Of a stretch of 64,000 bases of DNA, positions 47,201 through 61,338 are shown one piece after another. The position numbers were made by a program, and so were the translations under genes. The first letter of the stretch is position 1. Each line of letters starts with the position of its first letter. This DNA comes from Prunus persica. Taxonomy: Eukaryota > Streptophyta > Magnoliopsida > Rosales > Rosaceae. The notes under the pieces were generated by a model. The model had not been told where the DNA came from. It saw only the letters and a list, made by a program, of their open reading frames with translations, and did no database searches. Location of the stretch: positions 29,521,777 to 29,585,776 of the forward strand of contig NC_034014.1 in NCBI RefSeq assembly GCF_000346465.2, given 5' to 3'.

Positions 47201-50200
47201 CTCCAAGCAATTTCCGCATACCAAGGGCGAACATTCTTGCATTAGAAAGTCTTTGAATGTCTGCCACTAACTTCTTAATACTATCAGCCTCCACAGACTG
47301 ATAACTGAGAACAACACCTTCCGGATCATAACGAATATGACAGTCTATGTCCGATGTATTCGCAATTCGAACACCAGAACCCCAAGGTGTACTATTGCTT
47401 CCTTTCTGAAGCTCCCACAAATCTCTGAAGTGTTGGTCATTTATTTTGACATCCCAATATATGCTTCCAGGTCTGCCAAGTCGCAAGCATAAATGTTGCC
47501 ATGAATCACCTCTGGCAAATGGAAGTCGGAACCATATGTTGGAAGATATACTTCTTAGACCCACTTCTTCAACATAGGGGATGTCCAGAGCCCCCATCTG
47601 GCTAGTTAGTCTGGCATGCTTAATACCAAGTGAGCAGTGCCTGACCACATGAAGAAGAGCTGAAACATAAATGCTTGAAGGTGCATTTCCCTTATTAGCT
47701 TCAGATATAAGATCCCCATAACTGTATACTTCGGATTTTGAAATTATATCCCTTGGCATAAGCATCTGTGACGAAGACTGCTGAGGTCGAGCTACTTCAG
47801 AAATCTTCCTCCTCCTACAAAATCCTGGATTGGCTTCCACACATTGAAGTGATGGGATTAAATTCAACATATCTGAAAGTGTACGTTTGCGAGGTTTTCT
47901 ATTTGAAACATCTTGATTCGGACTGTGACATACTCCAGAGTCTGGTGCCTGGGCTGGAAGGACCAAAAAAAAAAAGATTTTTTTCTATCAATGTAAGACT
48001 AAGTAAAAAGTATAAATAGTACTAAATTAATAAGTATAATGCATTTATCCCACTTAATAAAGGCATCACAGATAAAGCATCTTACATCCGGGAGTTGTTG
48101 CACATGAATTTAATCCGACAACTCTGAAAGATCCAGTTATAGCCCCATTGGGTCTCACACCTGGCCCAGAGATTCGGGGGCCAGTGGACCGAGTTGGAGA
48201 TAATATTAGGGATGATCTATTCCCATATAGTGCACCCTTTGAAGTATCATTCAGAAATCTCAGCTGATCTTCATCCATTGAAGTACAAGAGCCATACTCA
48301 ACTGACTGTGGAGACCTAAGAGAAGCCAAATCCTGATCAGACTTTGAAATTGGTATTTTCTTCACGGAGGCACTCCTTCCTGGGCCAGAAGATAGAGAAC
48401 CAAGAGAAGCCGACTGTATGGGGCCCTTCAAATTATTTGATGAATATAAGGACCCATTATAATGGGTGGGCATACTAGAAACATTCACAGAATTATTTAG
48501 CTGTGATAGCTGCATACCTCCCTCCCATTTAGGAGAGGCACTTCCAGCTTTAATGGTGTGAAGATTCATCGGACCAGAACCAAAATGAGAAGCAGGAGAT
48601 GCATTAAGCGACGAAGAGACATTTGGAATAGAATAAGAAGGTACAGATAACCCTTTCTCCAATTCAAATACTTCGTCAACAACAGAAGAAAAACTCGATG
48701 GTGCACATCCTGCAATTGGCATAGAACCTCCATGGCTGATATCTGAAAGAAGGCCATTTTCAGAAGACCGATTAGAACCCCCAGCACTAGGCAAAAAAGA
48801 ATGTAGTTTTCCCCAGTCAAGCAAGCTTAAATTCATATCATCCTCATGCATCTGCATCTGGCTAACATCAATTTTCTTGATCCGTATCACATGGTTTAGA
48901 TCATGACAAGAATCAGCTTTTCCAGATGGACCTGGCTGAGTCTCAAGCAATTTAAATAGGGGCTTAAAGTCCTTATCAAGTTGCATCAGCAGGAAATAAG
49001 AGCTCCCACAATCAGGAAACCCCATTAGCAACTCAGTTGAACCATTCAAAATGTTCTTTGGTACTTTAACTGCAGGAAAACCATGTTCATATACCTGCAA
49101 AAGTAGAATTTGTGTTATCTCATGGACATTAAGTGAATCCATGCATAATCCTCAACAATCCAAAAAGGTAACACCCAGTGATTTTTTTCTTGGAAAAATT
49201 TCATAAGGAGAAGAAAGGGAATGCTTACCTCAAGGCCTAAAAACCTGCCAATAGATGCAAATAAGTGTAAAATACTTTTACTTCTCAAGTTGATGAAAAC
49301 TTCAGCTGCAGTCATACTTCCTTGATTTAAAGCATCTTCACATTCAGACAAAAATTCCGAAGAAGCAAGAATATTTGGGGAGGACTGAAGACGAAAGCGG
49401 CCATTCCTGCAAGTCAAAGATGCTACATAAGACACCATTCTAAAGCATGTACATAAGAATACCAAAGTTGCGTCCTACAGAACAACCAAGTATGTCCTGA
49501 GTTTCTTAAAATCAGAAAAATCCTAAAAAGTACATCAAGAACTTGTTCCAATGTCTAGCCAGAAGCAATATTGGCTGTAAGAACAGTTTTCTTCGTTCAT
49601 CTAAGTCCCTTGGCAAGTCATAATTCGTATTACCTGTAATAATATACTGATAACAATATAAGCAAATAAGGATACCTTATATTTATGCCCAGGGTAAAAA
49701 ATGATGAGCCATAGGCACGCACACGTAATACTTCCTGCCCTTCATATTCTCTGACATTGGAATTGTCATCTTTCTGCACACAGAAATTCATGGAATCAAA
49801 ATATGAAGAAAATGAACCCCAAAAAATACACATGCATGAAAAACATAGAAATTTAACAAGAAAAAAAAGAACCAGAAACAAGTAACAAGAAAAAGTGAAA
49901 CAACCTTTTTATGGTCAACATCCACATCTTCCACATGGGACTCAAGAGAAACGTCCCCTTTACCTCGGTAGATTTGGGCATTCTTCCCCAGATCTTTTTG
50001 AATTTCAAGCAGACGAGTATATCTATTACAGCATATGGCTCTCAGAAGCAAATTCTCAACATCAATACAGTTTTGGTCAAGAGATATTTCTGCCTCCTTT
50101 CCAGTTAATGGATCTATGACAAATGTGCTATGAAGACACTTTATCTGCAGATCTGGTCCTGGTTCAATTTTTATAGACGGACATGATGCTGAATCAGAAA

Positions 50201-52002
50201 TACCATTGTTTTTATCAAAATCTAACCAGTACAGAATTTTTAACCCTGGCGTTCGTAGACCAGATGAATCATTTTCTCCATCTTGATTTAATTGCGCAGA
50301 GGCAGTACTTCCTCCATGACTTGTACTCCCATCAGATATGAGCTCAAACCGAATTGCATCTTTCCATCTCCCTTGCCGAAGAGCTTGTACTTGCCTTATG
50401 ACAGTATCCATTACGAGTGCAACACAAAGCTCATGTAGAACTGAGTATAATGTCGTGAACGGATTTTCTGCAGCAGCCATTCTTCGCTCTAAATCATCCC
50501 CAAGAGCATGCCGACGTGATTCTTCAAGTTTTACAAGTCCACATCTCTCACCAACAAGCAGTTCCAGATGCAGTATCCTCCACATTGATAGGTGCCCTCG
50601 GTAGCCTAGTGTCACTAAAACCTTGAATTCCCCATTGACACGAAGCACTGCTGTACCATCAGAGACTTTAACCTCAGAAATTTCTTTTGGGAGTGACACT
50701 TCTAGTAATTTAGATCGCACAAGTGTGTCCAGCTTTTTCAAAGCCGGCTGTTGCTTATCCTCACTTAGTGAACTCTGAACGCCCACATCTTCTACACATT
50801 TTGGCAGACGCTGATATGACCCTGTTAGGAGGATATCAATTGCAGATGGAACATCATAAACAGGAGCACAGGCTTGCTGCAGCCCTTCATGCATGAAAAA
50901 CAATGAATCTGCAGCTTGAGTGAAACAGGTATCATGACTTGAAAGAGTGGAGGAGAGTTGCTGGCAGTATTGTATTAACGGGACCTGCAAATAGAAAGGC
51001 ATGGATAACAAATAAATAAATAAATTTATATATATATATGATTCCAAAATGAAATGTGCTAACAGGAATTCAACTGCATTTCAAGGAACATGAAGCATCA
51101 GAGACACTAAGCTCTGCATATTAGCACAAGGTATGGTTCTTGGACCAACCAATGAGCACATCCATGGCATTGATTTTGACTTCAAAATTCAGAAACTACT
51201 CTATAACTAGGGTAAAATTACTAGTTCTTTTTCATAAGCTAATAAACTATCTAGTATTTTTTTTTTTTTTGTTAACCATCTAAAGACATAAACAAACATG
51301 CACTGTCAAATCATCTTGCATATCCCACAATGCAGAAAACAACAAATAACACCCAAATCCAATACCACAAATTGAAAAATAAGATGTATAATTTCCGCCC
51401 CCAATTTGACCACCAAATCAAAACCCTGAACGCCCGGGGAGAAAAAGAAACACCAAAACCTTAAAAACTTCCAAATAGAAAACAAAAAAATCAACATAAT
51501 CCTACATTTTTTAAAGCTTGAATTGTATTGAACAAAACCGAAATCTATTTCCTAACCCCAAAAGAAAAAAAAATTTAACTTACATTACAAGTTTCTAAGA
51601 GAAAGAAACTAGGAGCCCTTGAAAAAACCGAATTCATATTGTCCAAACAAAAACAACCCCAAAGTAACATTATTTAACGCAGAATTCATAAAAGAGGGCC
51701 CAAAATGTATAATTTCCACTCCCAATTGGCCACCAAATAAAAACCCCATAATAGATGAGTGAGTGAGCGAGTAAAAAAGACGAGACCTGTTGACACCACT
51801 TGGCGAGGACATTGAGTCGGAGCATGCGTTGCTGGGTCTTGGCCAAGTACTTGAGCAGTCCAATCTTTTTATCGGTATCGGACTGGTCCTGTGCCGCCTT
51901 CGATTTCTCGACGAGCTCCTTCAGCGAGAGGAAAGATTCCTCGGCGGTACGGTTCACCAGGGTCGAGAACTCCACCGTCTGTTGCCCTAGCTCTGACGCC
52001 AT
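44273..52002 (-). CDS. MED14: Mediator of RNA polymerase II transcription subunit 14 (STRUWWELPETER-like)
   Basis: Backbone subunit of the Mediator complex in the nucleus, linking head, middle and tail modules; the Arabidopsis member (SWP) controls cell number and defence gene expression. Eight exons on the minus strand: 52002-51787, 50984-49905, 49773-49676, 49406-49229, 49094-48086, 47953-46944, 46394-45319 and 45086-44273. They join in frame to about 1826 aa, a little longer than the roughly 1700 aa of Arabidopsis. The N-terminus MASELGQQTVEFSTLVNRTA followed by LKYLAKTQQRMLRLNVLAKW is the family signature. Ser/Asn-rich, probably disordered segments fill exon 5, and a run of about ten glutamines (CAG/CAA codons, 44981-45010) lies near residue 1582. 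No domain appears broken. Confidence 0.96.
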
Positions 52003-53382
52003 TCTTTTGCTTCAGAATTAAGAAATAAGATTAGGGTTAACAGATCCCTTTCTACTGTGATTGATCACGCGCACATGGAGATTAGGGTTTCAGTGAGAGA
52101 GAGAGAAGGAAGCCCCGATGCTCTTTCAGCTCTCTCTCCATAATATGTGTGTCGTGTTCGTGACGCTTACGAATTCTGATTTTAGAAAGCTTTTTACTTT
52201 TGAGACTTTGAGTTTCGAGAGAGAGAGAGAGAGAGAAAACAGAGGAGGTGAAAAGGCATTGGTGATTGATTTTGCTTTGCACTGATTGGTTCACGGAGTA
52301 TTAAATAATACGAATATCTGTCACGTGGCAATGAAGGATGAGTAAGTAAAAGATGCTTTTCTTTTCCTTTCCTTTTTAATGTTTTACTGTGTGTCTGCGT
52401 TCCTTCGTTGGTCTCTCTAAACATACTAGTTAATTCATCTTTAAACCTACTTTCATATTTGGAGAAAAAATTTATGTCGCGTTGTTTTGTTATTTCTTGC
52501 AACGTGGCAAGAGTTGAGTGACAAAATAGCTTAATCATCATCTTTGGAGGAAATCTTAATCATCTTTAGACTCGATTGTTATGTTACTTAGTATTGTCAT
52601 GGCCAACATCACTCTCATATTTGAAATGCCATATAAAAAGTTTTTAATACATATTTTTCCCATGTCTTCAACTTTTTTTTTTCTTTTGAATTGCCAGTTT
52701 ACTTTTAAAGTTTAAAGATTAAGCATTACAAAACAACGTAGTTTTAAGCGTGCAAGTATAAAGTCAATGCGAAGAAAATTAGAGGATCCGACTTTTTCTG
52801 TTTTGTTTCAAAAATTGTGTGATTCTCAGTAGTTTGAAATAAGTGTTGTATAAATAAGTTGTTGTGTAATAAGTCCAATTTATTTATATATAAAAAATTA
52901 ACTTGATGCTCTAAATCAAATTACGGAAAAGTATTTTAATGGTAGAATAACTATTCGGAACATGAAAAGGAAATTCAATATGCGTTCAACTTATTCGCAG
53001 CTATCTATATTATATGAGGTGTGTAATTGTCAGTCAATTTACAAAGAATAACTAAATTCTAATGTGATACTCATATTGTTTGATTGAAGGGAGGGGGCAA
53101 GCCTTTTCTTTTCTTTTTCCAAAATCAAATTGCTTGAACTGGTTTGTAATATGAACTTATGAAGGACAAATATTTGGGATCTGGTTCGGGCCGGCTGACA
53201 CTAGTTTCTTCTCCAAATTGGAAAAGGAAAAGTCGTGAAATGTGTATATATAGATTGCTGAGACTTGTTTGTTTGACAGTCAGGAAGAGTAAGAAGGATT
53301 TTTCTTGTTAAGCTCATGGCCGAGTGGTGCACAGAATTTGCTAAGCTCATGGCTGGAGATGGAGACGATTTTCCAGGCACCA
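52003..53382. other. MED14 promoter and intergenic DNA
   Basis: The 5'UTR and promoter of MED14 (minus strand) with a GA repeat near 52216-52237, then AT-rich DNA without a recognisable gene up to the CDC5 fragment. Confidence 0.5.
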
Positions 53383-53956
<574 letters not shown>

Positions 53957-54804
53957 TCACAGCGCGCAGCCTAAGCCTTTAGCTTCTGAACCCTTCATGA
54001 TTCTCAACCTCTTGCACGAAGTGATGAACATTCTGAACAGAAACAAACACCACCACATGATCAGATTTGAGTTTCTAAAGAAAGTAGCTAGAATAAATAA
54101 GAGAATTGATTAAGGAAAGAGATGAGAGAGAGAGAGAGAGAGCAGATAACTTACTCCCATGGAACATCTCCAAGCAGCATCCAATCCCCATCTTTGTCTT
54201 CATATGTAGGCACAAATTCTGATCTGTTATTGTACCCCAAATCCTTCTCACAATAATCACCAACTTTGAACTTGAACATGTCTTCCAGGGCTTTAAGCAG
54301 CTCTGGATATCCTCTGTACACCTTCAGATCCATCTTTCTAAGATATGGAGCTCCATCCATGCTTATTTTCACATAAATCCCACAACCCTCCGCCTCTGTT
54401 TTCTTTGCTTGCAAGCAATTTTTCCGGTACGATCGCACTGGTGGCCACCCCACTACTTGTGCCCTGCAATATAATACCAAATGCCATATTAGTTAACCTC
54501 AAAAATCCATCATCAACTATGCTCTGGAAGAAGAACATAATTAATTACACAACTTAATTATAATTAGTATGTAGTTATATGTGGCAGTTGCTTACATGGA
54601 GGGAGGAGGCTGAGAAATTTGTTGGTCACATCTTTTGGCAGCTGAAGAATACTTGTCTTCGTTCATGTCAGCTGGCAATGGTCTTTTGTTGCTCCTGTTG
54701 ATTAAAGCACTAGAACATGTATTGTGCTCAGGCTCCTTGGTGCCTGGGAGGCCTAATCTAAGCTCTGTGGCTTCAAAGTTGAGATCCTGCTCAAACATTG
54801 CCAT
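53957..54804 (-). CDS. Aux/IAA transcriptional repressor, short class (IAA1/2/3/4-like)
   Basis: Short-lived nuclear repressor of auxin response factors, degraded through TIR1/AFB when auxin is present. Three exons on the minus strand: 54804-54596, 54463-54155 and 54032-53957, giving 197 aa. Domain I is TELRLGLPG (13-21) with the EAR motif that recruits TOPLESS; domain II is the degron VVGWPPVRS (73-81); domain III begins [18 protein letters not shown]; domain IV has the acidic PB1 motif [16 protein letters not shown] and a basic [16 protein letters not shown] end. An upstream in-frame extension from a TTG at 54885 is not used as a start; the ATG at 54804 ([17 protein letters not shown]) fits the family. 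A TATA box lies at 54993-55000. Paired divergently with the longer Aux/IAA gene at 61646. Confidence 0.95.
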
Positions 54805-54992
54805 ACTTTGTTTCTCTCTGTTTTCTGCAGCCAATCCTGACAAATATGGATTTCTGGATTTGTTCTTCTTCACAAGCTTTGACAATAACCAACCAAACCC
54901 GCGCTGAATTCTTCTCTATTGCGTTGATGAAGGCTAAAGAGAGGGAGATGTAGAAAAATATTGTGTGATATGCCAAATGAAGTTCAATGTTA

Positions 54993-55000
54993 TTATATAG
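54993..55000 (-). promoter_or_regulatory. TATA box of the short Aux/IAA gene
   Basis: CTATATAA on the minus strand, 190 bases upstream of the ATG at 54804, in good position for a start site near 54965. Confidence 0.55.
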
Positions 55001-56188
55001 ATACAAGTAGAGATAAAGTCATAAAGGCAAACGACATTTGTCTACGGAAACTAACAAAACTAAGTACACCCCCACCTTCTCTCGTTTGCGCGTGCGTTCC
55101 ACTTTATATTACGTGTCGATGGTAATATGTATTAAGTAATATTCTTTTACCTAATAATTTGATAATTTTTAGATATTATGTTGTTAGATTATCAATTTAA
55201 ATCGTACATTCAATGAAAATTACAATACTCATAAAAAATAACGACCTAACCTGTTTCACGAAAGAATATTTTCATCATAATAGTAATAAGTTGCACAAGC
55301 ATTTTACACCCACGTGAATATGTAACTCTTCACAAACATATGGTAAACATTATTCAATTGAACAAATGGGAAAGTAGATGTCACGCGCCATAAAATAGCG
55401 TGCAAGATGAAGCTTAGGCACCATGAATTTAGACATGGGCAGCTATGGTGTTTGTGACATGAGCAGCACATTTGAGGCGGTTGCCCCTGTATATTGGGAC
55501 AAGCTTGGGACAGAGCTTAGCCGCCCATATTGAAGACTTTTGATTTATAAATCCAACGACCGAGATGAAAGAATCGATTCCGCGGGAAGAGATGTGGGAC
55601 CGTCGGATCCAGAGGGGCTGGTGGGTGCATCCCATGTGAGGTTTGGGCCCACATGGGCTGTCGTTGATGGGCAAGGCAAGGTGTAATGGGTGTGGGCATG
55701 GCCTTTAATTCGGCCAAAAGTTAGGGAAGGTTTGCATGTGGGTATGGTCAAGCCCCACGAGCCCTTGCCTTGATGCCCTCCGTTTCTTTCGAGTCCAACG
55801 ACATTACTATTCATTTTCTTTGTTTTCAGCATCATCTTCTCAATATTCAAATTCACTGAAATTTAACAAAGAAAGTCAAAATTAATTATCATCATTTTTA
55901 TTTTATTTTAAAAAGTCGTGTAGACGTGAGTTAGGTTAATTGAACATGATAATGAGTCCACCTTCTACAACAAAGTTCAAGTCCCATTCTCTGTTGATTA
56001 GATAAATTTATGGTACGAGTCCCTCCTTTTTTATAATGAAGGAACCATTAAATAAGGAACCATTTCCATTTCCAATTCATCTTAAATTTTGCCTTATATA
56101 ATGAAATTTTCAGTGTTTGTTTTATATAAACATTTTATGTACTCTGTTACTGCACTTTCATATCTAAGCTACTTTTGTTAGTTTCCGT

Positions 56189-56370
56189 AGAGTTAGGTTA
56201 ATTCATTAAAATTAGTTCTTGGAGTAATGGTAATGTAAAAAGAGTTAGGTTAATTCATTAAAATTAGTTCTTGGAGTAATGGTAATGTAAAAAGAGTTAG
56301 GTTAATTCATTAAAATTAGTTCTTGGAGTAATGGTAATGTAAAAAGAGTTAGGTTAATTCATTAAAATTA
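56189..56370. repeat. 52-bp tandem repeat, three and a half copies
   Basis: The unit AGAGTTAGGTTAATTCATTA... starts at 56189, 56241, 56293 and 56345, an exact 52-bp period with no mismatch seen between copies; the fourth copy is partial. Recent local expansion in the Aux/IAA intergenic region. Non-coding. Confidence 0.97.
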
Positions 56371-57253
56371 TCTTTGTGGGATAGAATCATTATAATCATT
56401 GGATGCTCTGCTAATGATATCACTTTCTCGTTCAACGTTTTGAAGGATTCATCGCTTTCTCATTCAATTCTTGGCAAGGTAGGAGGGGGACAATCCACTC
56501 GTGGCCCTCAACAAAGCCACGTTGGGGTTTTCGTTTTTCCCTTTTGCGTTTTATGTGAAGCTTATGATCAAAGATTGCTTCCAAAAAAAGTAAAATGAAC
56601 TTACTACGTAATGCTGTGCGTTTTGATTTTCATAATTATATTATATGGTGTGAAAATGAAGCTATCTTCTTCCACCTCTACCAAGTAATCAATTCTCGGA
56701 ACCTTTTGGCACCAAATAAATATGTCCCGGGCACTTAATGAATATTTTTATAAATTCTCTTAATTAATTAATCGCTTGTACTAAAAAATAGTAATCAAAA
56801 CTCGTGCTTGTCTAATTCGAGTTTTTGCTTATTTTATTTTCAAAAAATGGTAAATATATAAGAATATAAGATACGAAACCATGGGCGCTGGCGGATACTA
56901 CAACAGTAACGTGGTTGTTGTTACGTTTGGCTCCACAGAAAATTTGCAGGGCTGTACGGACTGAAAATGGTACGGGAAAGATTAAGACCGTGAAAGAAGA
57001 TTAAAAAAAGGCTATAATTCAGGCTTCAGCTATCAGCATCAGCCTATTAAATGACGTGTCACACGTGTGGTGTCTTCTGTCCCGGTGAGAGATGGTGATG
57101 GATTGTGTGTGCTACTGGGTTTGCACACGTGTGGGGTCTAGGGTGTAGGATGCTGACAGTGGGCCATGGAGATTTGAAGTGAGAGATGGACCCACGCCAC
57201 ACGAGGGCTGACTGTGGACTGTGAACTGTGAACTGTGGATTGGTTGGCATGGG

Positions 57254-57256
<3 letters not shown>

Positions 57257-57302
<46 letters not shown>
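57257..57302. repeat. CT dinucleotide microsatellite
   Basis: Perfect TC repeat of 46 bases in intergenic DNA. Confidence 0.95.
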
Positions 57303-57305
<3 letters not shown>

Positions 57306-58291
57306 TTGTTTGGTGGTGAAGGTGAAATGAAGGCAGGTCCTTGTCCTTGTTTGCTTTCTTGAGTTTCTGTGTTTTGTCAGCTTTTATGAGAAAATTCAAT
57401 TAAAAGATAGAGCAGTTTGTTTTTTGTTGGCCATGCATGGACCATGGAGTACGAGCCCATCCATCAATATCAATATCAACATGGCCATGTATATCACAAG
57501 AACTCCTGTGAAATGAAGATAGAATTGTTCTGTTATTCCGGACTAAGGATAATATATAAAATGAAAAAGACATTATGTTTGCTATATGATGATTAATTGA
57601 GAATAACAAAATAATAATATTATCGTACCACACAAATATTAATCTTCTTCATATATCCATTTATATATGGATATAATTCTGCTGTATTAAAAATTGTTAT
57701 GATTTTCGAAATATTAGAATCTCTTGAGGATTTATTTTGTAATTTTGTTTTCTCCAAAAAGACTTGTGAAGTAGAATCATTGTATCATTACATGACAAAG
57801 TATCTAGTTAGTTTATAATATAAATATATAGTCATGTACCTATTCTTAGCATTAATAATATAGATAAATTCTACACCATTTTATTTCTATAAACAAACCC
57901 AAAAAAAACTCAAAAATGACAGATGGCCCTATTGAATTTAATTTTGATTATTAAATTACTTTGATAACCTATTAAGTTTTTTGAGTTTTTTAATGAGATT
58001 TTGGAGTTTGGTTTATTTTAATAAATCAATGGCAGTTTTGTAGTTTAAAAGAAGTTAAAAGCCTTTTTTTTATGCTATAAATGAGCTTTAGGTGTGTTTC
58101 TAAAGTCCATTATATGTATATACATTTTTTAATAATAATTTAGGCTCCTATGTTGGATATAATAGTGAATCTCCTTTTATAATATAACTATCATATTTTT
58201 TTGTTGCGTATCTTTATTAATATTTTGTGACAGAATCTTATCAACAATGAAAATTTAGAATAATTTTTTCCTTGGCAGTAATAAAAAATAA

Positions 58292-58673
58292 TTATTTGCA
58301 CTAACACTCCTTAAGATTTTTGGGGGTTTCACAAAATTCCTTTAGGTCTCATAAATAAGACGAATATTCCTTAAGATTTCAGTTTGTTTTCACAAAACCT
58401 CTTTTCGTCCAAAAATGCATTATTTCATTGAAAAAACACTTATGCAAATGACAAAACTAATCTCAAATAATTTATACCCAATCTAATGTCAAAGGCAAAT
58501 TTTGTCATTTGGAGAATCTTTTTATATAAAATCATCAATCTTTGGATGATAAATCAATGAAAATGAGTTTTGTGAGAATGATTTAAAATCTTAGAAGATG
58601 TTTGTGTAATTTATAAAACCTCATGAAATGTTGTGAAAAAATTCGAAAATCTCATAAAGTGTTAGTGTAAATA
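58292..58673. repeat. Foldback (MITE-like) element of about 380 bp
   Basis: The left end TATTTGCACTAACACTCC mirrors the right end GTGTTAGTGTAAATA, and similarity continues inward over about 40 bases through AAGATTTTTGGGGG and CACAAAA against its complement. No ORF and no clear target-site duplication. Confidence 0.65.
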
Positions 58674-60904
58674 GATAAGTTCTAAATTCTTGGCATACAC
58701 TGGTATGTGACCGTCCATAAAGATTATAATTAGTTTCTTTATAACTAAGTAAACTCCAACCAATGAACAACCAACAGATCATCACTTTCAATCATGATGT
58801 ATCTATTCATGATAGATGAGGTGCTTTATCTAGTTTCCCTTTCTTTTAATTTTAAAATAAGATAGATAGCACAAAATCGAACTAGTTTCCAAGTGTTACC
58901 CAATTTCACACGTATAAAGTCAGCAACAAAATTATGCATGCAAATGGAATGGGGTTGCAATTATTTCAACCTTAGACATGCCGCGGCCTATGAAAATGTC
59001 AGTATTACCCATTTACAATAGACCTTATCTACCAAAGCTGCTTTTCTTCTTTCTAGATTCGAAAATATTTAGCAACGTAGGGTGAGTTTGGGCATGTATG
59101 AAGCCAAGTTTTTATTTTTATTTTTTCTGTTTTCTTTTTATCTTATAGTACGAGGCTACGTGACATGACATGATAGCCCAAATAATACGAAGCTAGTCGA
59201 ACTGATAAAAATGAAGTCTTTGTCAAGCAAATCCCCTAAAAAAATAGAAAAAAGTCCCATCCCATCTGGCAGTGGCATCTACTGTTGGTGGTTAGTGGGA
59301 CCCAAACAGTCAGTGCCCCCTATCTCCTTCTAAAATGGAATAAAAATTGCAGTGCCGCACATGCGATAGTTTCTCTCAGCCCAGAGTTGACTTTTTCTTC
59401 CGCGTTCCCTCTCTCTCTCTGTGCATTGTGTTTTCGCTGAAGTTTCATGCAAAGTTTCAATCAGAGCCATCCGCTTCATGAATTCAACATAATCAACGGG
59501 TTTGATGGTCCCGAGGAAAATCCAGTATGTCATATGGTTGGTCACCAAACAAAATAAAAAAAATGCAACATATGAATGGTGGTGTGTCCCTTCACATATA
59601 TGCCAATTTGCCAAAACAAACTGGAAATTTGTTTGAGATTTTTCTGCCTCTTTGGGTGAAATAAAAAAGCTGGACTCTCTCTATCCCTGGGAAAGTGGGT
59701 GCTTTGATGTTCACCACACAAAGTGGACATTGATAAGATTTTGAGCTATGCAAATACTTATCCTAGCTAAAATATATGCTGTAAAACACTATGCTACAAG
59801 GCTAGCTAGCTAGCTATTCAAAAGGGTTCCATCATCACGGACCACCACTATATATGCAATAATGTTATTATTGACTCGAATAAGTAAGTTACACCAATTA
59901 GATAGTCCGGTGAATCCGTCCCTTTATACACAAATTCGAATCTCGATTATCTAAAATGAATAATTGTAACTTATACATATCTTATGAAGTACTGCAATTT
60001 TTCTAGGTATGCAAATTGGGAAGCAAAATAATTCAAGGTACTGTTCCTTTATTCCTGTTTTTTCCTTGTTGAGGACCTAAAAGCAAAAAGAAAGAAAAGT
60101 GAGGTGGGTGGGGAGGGTTTGGGTTAGATTTCAAAAGCGATATGGATAGAATTTCAAAAAGCTAGAGTCTATCGAGTTGAAGCACATCAACTTAATAAAC
60201 AGTGTGTTTTTTTTTTGGTACGTCTATATTTTTAATTTAACACTACTAACTCATGTGGTGGTAATGGAATTGCTTTGGATGAGTCTTCCCTTTCAATCTT
60301 ACTTTAATTTGTTCGTACCCACTGAAAAGGTCAACATCACGTCACTTTAACCAGTTTGGATGATAAAAGACGTATGAGGAGGTGAGATTTAATTAGGAAA
60401 GCTTCAAACGCTGTCCGTTTTTTTTTTTTTTCTTTTCTGTGATGTTTAATGGTTTAGTATACATCAATGATAATGTAGGAAGAATATGCTTGGTTTCTCC
60501 TCTTTTTATATGTTGTGTCTTAGTTACAACAAAAATAATAATTATAGTGGCCACAAATCTAATAAAGTTTTCGAATTCTTTTAACTTAAATTATCTTTAA
60601 CTTATAAAGAATTCATTAGTGTTGTGGTTTGGAATAAATGTTCTGAATTCGAGTCATAGAATTCGTGTAGTGTCAAGTGTGTGTGAATTTAATATGTTAT
60701 CGTCCATTTCAATAACAAATTTCCTAAAAAACAGTCGTCTTCAACATGAATGCCAATGGAATTTGAAGTGCACTATATATGCTGTGAGCCTAGGGTTAGT
60801 TTGATTCGATTATAAACCAAATTAATTATGAGGATGATTATAGTGACCAAGTAGTATTATTAGTTGTCCAAGGATCGAAAGACAGTTGCACTTTTTCACA
60901 CTCG

Positions 60905-60936
60905 AGGAGGGAGGAGGGAGGAGGGAGGAGGGAGGG
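60905..60936. repeat. GGGAGGA short tandem repeat
   Basis: About four and a half copies of a 7-bp G-rich unit, some 700 bases upstream of the long Aux/IAA gene. The G-runs could in principle form a G-quadruplex. Confidence 0.85.
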
Positions 60937-60968
60937 CTAAAGCATATAAAAGCATCTCCAGGGAGAAT

Positions 60969-60974
60969 TGTCTC
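60969..60974 (+). promoter_or_regulatory. Auxin response element, TGTCTC
   Basis: A canonical TGTCTC AuxRE 672 bases upstream of the long Aux/IAA start codon. One six-base match can arise by chance, but its place upstream of an auxin-inducible gene family makes it plausible. Confidence 0.35.
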
Positions 60975-61307
60975 CTAAAAGAAAAAGGGGCTAAACATTT
61001 TGTAAAAGTTTGTAAAGTTTGGCACAACTTCTAAAAAAAACCGAAAAATAATGAATAATAAAAGTAGACCGACTGTATAAAATAAAAGAGTGAGGGAGAT
61101 TTTAGAAATACAAAAAAGAAGCTAAATAATAATGTTTTATTTTGGTGGGTTTATAAAGTTTAATAACTGTTAATGTTTATAAAAGTGTGGAAATGAATGA
61201 TTAATTATTGGTGGAGGTGGAGCCCAGGGCGCCAAGGAAACAAATAAAAGGGGAACAGAGCCAAGTTGTCCTGTGTCCACTTGCCTTTACCACAATCATT
61301 CCAAACC

Positions 61308-61338
61308 TGACATCACCCGTGACATCAGTTTTCCGACA
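61308..61338. promoter_or_regulatory. Cluster of TGACATCA boxes and a TGTCGG auxin response element
   Basis: Two identical TGACATCA octamers start 12 bases apart at 61308 and 61320, and CCGACA (TGTCGG on the minus strand, a high-affinity ARF site) follows at 61333-61338. The cluster is about 310 bases upstream of the ATG at 61646. TGAC-type boxes resemble bZIP sites; a bZIP-ARF module is a guess. Confidence 0.4.

Noticed and set aside
54805..54885. N-terminal extension of the short Aux/IAA protein
   Set aside because: The extended frame opens with TTG, not ATG. The ATG at 54804 places the LRLGLPG motif at the normal distance from the start.
55429..55856. Overlapping minus-strand frames of 66-103 codons
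   Set aside because: Three frames open over the same DNA, with no known domain and no supporting splice sites; likely chance.
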